Source of the DNA: Gloeotrichia echinulata CP02
GTDB taxonomy: Bacteria > Cyanobacteriota > Cyanobacteriia > Cyanobacteriales > Nostocaceae
Assembly: GCA_038087035.1 (NCBI GenBank)
Contig: CP051187.1
Coordinates: 4,407,001 to 4,471,000 of the forward strand
Reading direction: 5' to 3'
Length of the DNA stretch: 64,000 nt
The notes under the pieces are model-generated. The model saw only the letters and a program-made list of their open reading frames with translations, was not told the DNA's origin and made no database searches. Of this stretch, positions 63,478 to 64,000 are shown one piece after another; positions within the stretch are counted from its first letter, which is position 1; the number at the start of each line of letters is the position of its first letter. Position numbers and translations under genes: made by a program.

Positions 63478-64000
63478 ATGAATATTCAACGTTGGATAGG
63501 CCGACGAGAACCAAATTGGCAGCGTTTAGACGCTTTATTAAGGCAGATAGAACAAAAAGGACTCAAGTCACTAAAATCTGCCCAAATTCGCGAGTTAGCT
63601 AGTTTATATCGTTCAGTAGCCGCAGATTTAGCACGGGCGCGTACCCAACAAGTGGGCAATACTCTGATTCAAAGTTTACAATCTTTAACAACTCGTGGCT
63701 ATACGCAGATATACCAAGGTTCGCGGCGCCACGAATGGGAAGCTGTGGTGGAATTTTATCGCTGGGGATTACCCAATATAGTCCAGCAAACATTCCCATA
63801 CATTGCTACTGCTACGGCTTTATTCCTTTTGGGCGGAATAGTCGCTTGGTGGTATGCTTGGCAAGATCCAACGTTTATGTCGCTGATAGTACCCCAACAG
63901 TTAATTTCTCTGGTGCGAGATGAGCATAAATTGTGGATGGGGTCGATAGTCGGCATTGAACCTGTGGCATCTAGCAGTATTATGATTAATAATCTTTCGG
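63478..64000 (+). CDS. SpoIIM/DUF95-like membrane protein, 3' partial
   Basis: The first 174 codons are visible and run off the window. MNIQRWIGRREPNWQRLDALL, then RELASLYRSVAADLARAR, a helix YIATATALFLLGGIVAWWYA and EPVASSSIMINN match the SpoIIM-like family common next to RDD proteins outside sporulating bacteria. The start codon follows an 81-bp divergent promoter gap. Function is unknown. Confidence 0.8.
   Translation, partial: MNIQRWIGRREPNWQRLDALLRQIEQKGLKSLKSAQIRELASLYRSVAADLARARTQQVGNTLIQSLQSLTTRGYTQIYQGSRRHEWEAVVEFYRWGLPNIVQQTFPYIATATALFLLGGIVAWWYAWQDPTFMSLIVPQQLISLVRDEHKLWMGSIVGIEPVASSSIMINNLS

Overview
The window is chromosomal DNA of a filamentous, probably heterocystous cyanobacterium (Nostoc/Calothrix/Fischerella-like). 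I base this on many GCGATCGC (HIP1) octamers, heptamer STRR-type arrays (ACTCATT / TCATTTG), dense palindromic dispersed repeats, several IS200/IS605- and IS607-type remnants, a cyanobacterial hopanoid locus, and cyanobacterial families such as ExoD, DUF4168, Uma2 and hybrid PAS/GAF histidine kinases. No rRNA, tRNA or CRISPR array was recognised.

Region 1 (1-25,086), all on the plus strand, is a biosynthetic cluster. A fatty-acyl-AMP ligase fused to an acyl-CoA dehydrogenase and an ACP (5' end outside the window) loads and desaturates a fatty acid. Two type I PKS modules follow (KS-AT-DH-KR-ACP, then KS-AT-ACP-TE). Between and after them come an aldo/keto reductase, a class B flavin monooxygenase, a type III PKS with an intact Cys-His-Asn triad, an ICMT-like methyltransferase 11 bp behind it, and a vanillyl-alcohol-oxidase-family flavoprotein. 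Export genes close the cluster: an unusual MFS-HlyD fusion and an RND permease. The type III PKS/methyltransferase/flavoenzyme set points to an oxidised, O-methylated phenolic lipid (alkylresorcinol or pyrone type) built on a PKS-extended unsaturated chain. The product is inferred, and I cannot match the cluster to a known compound.

Region 2 (25,087-28,800) holds an IS remnant with a MITE-like insertion, a DUF2459 protein, a lipid kinase, ExoD and a repeat-filled gap.

Region 3 (28,797-42,986, plus 51,540-52,718) is a hopanoid side-chain locus: hpnG, an RND permease coupled to hpnA, hpnH, a squalene/phytoene synthase, hpnJ, hpnK and, about 9 kb further on, hpnI. It has been broken up by a damaged IS605-type tnpB between hpnA and hpnH and by an IS607-type element between hpnH and the squalene synthase. 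No squalene-hopene cyclase is in the window.

Region 4 (43,000-53,760) separates hpnK from hpnI and is an accessory island. It carries a STAND/NB-ARC-TPR protein split by one in-frame TGA with eight near-identical TPRs, 69-bp and 21-bp tandem arrays, a secreted EndoU-like nuclease, a DUF2237 protein, a PvdE-like ABC exporter, a heptamer array, and an IS605 remnant interrupted by a 196-bp MITE.

Region 5 (53,897-64,000) is ordinary: a hybrid histidine kinase, a Uma2 nuclease-fold protein, a DUF4168 protein, HolA, a 2H-phosphoesterase-like protein, an RDD membrane protein, a multi-pass membrane protein and the start of a divergent SpoIIM-like gene.
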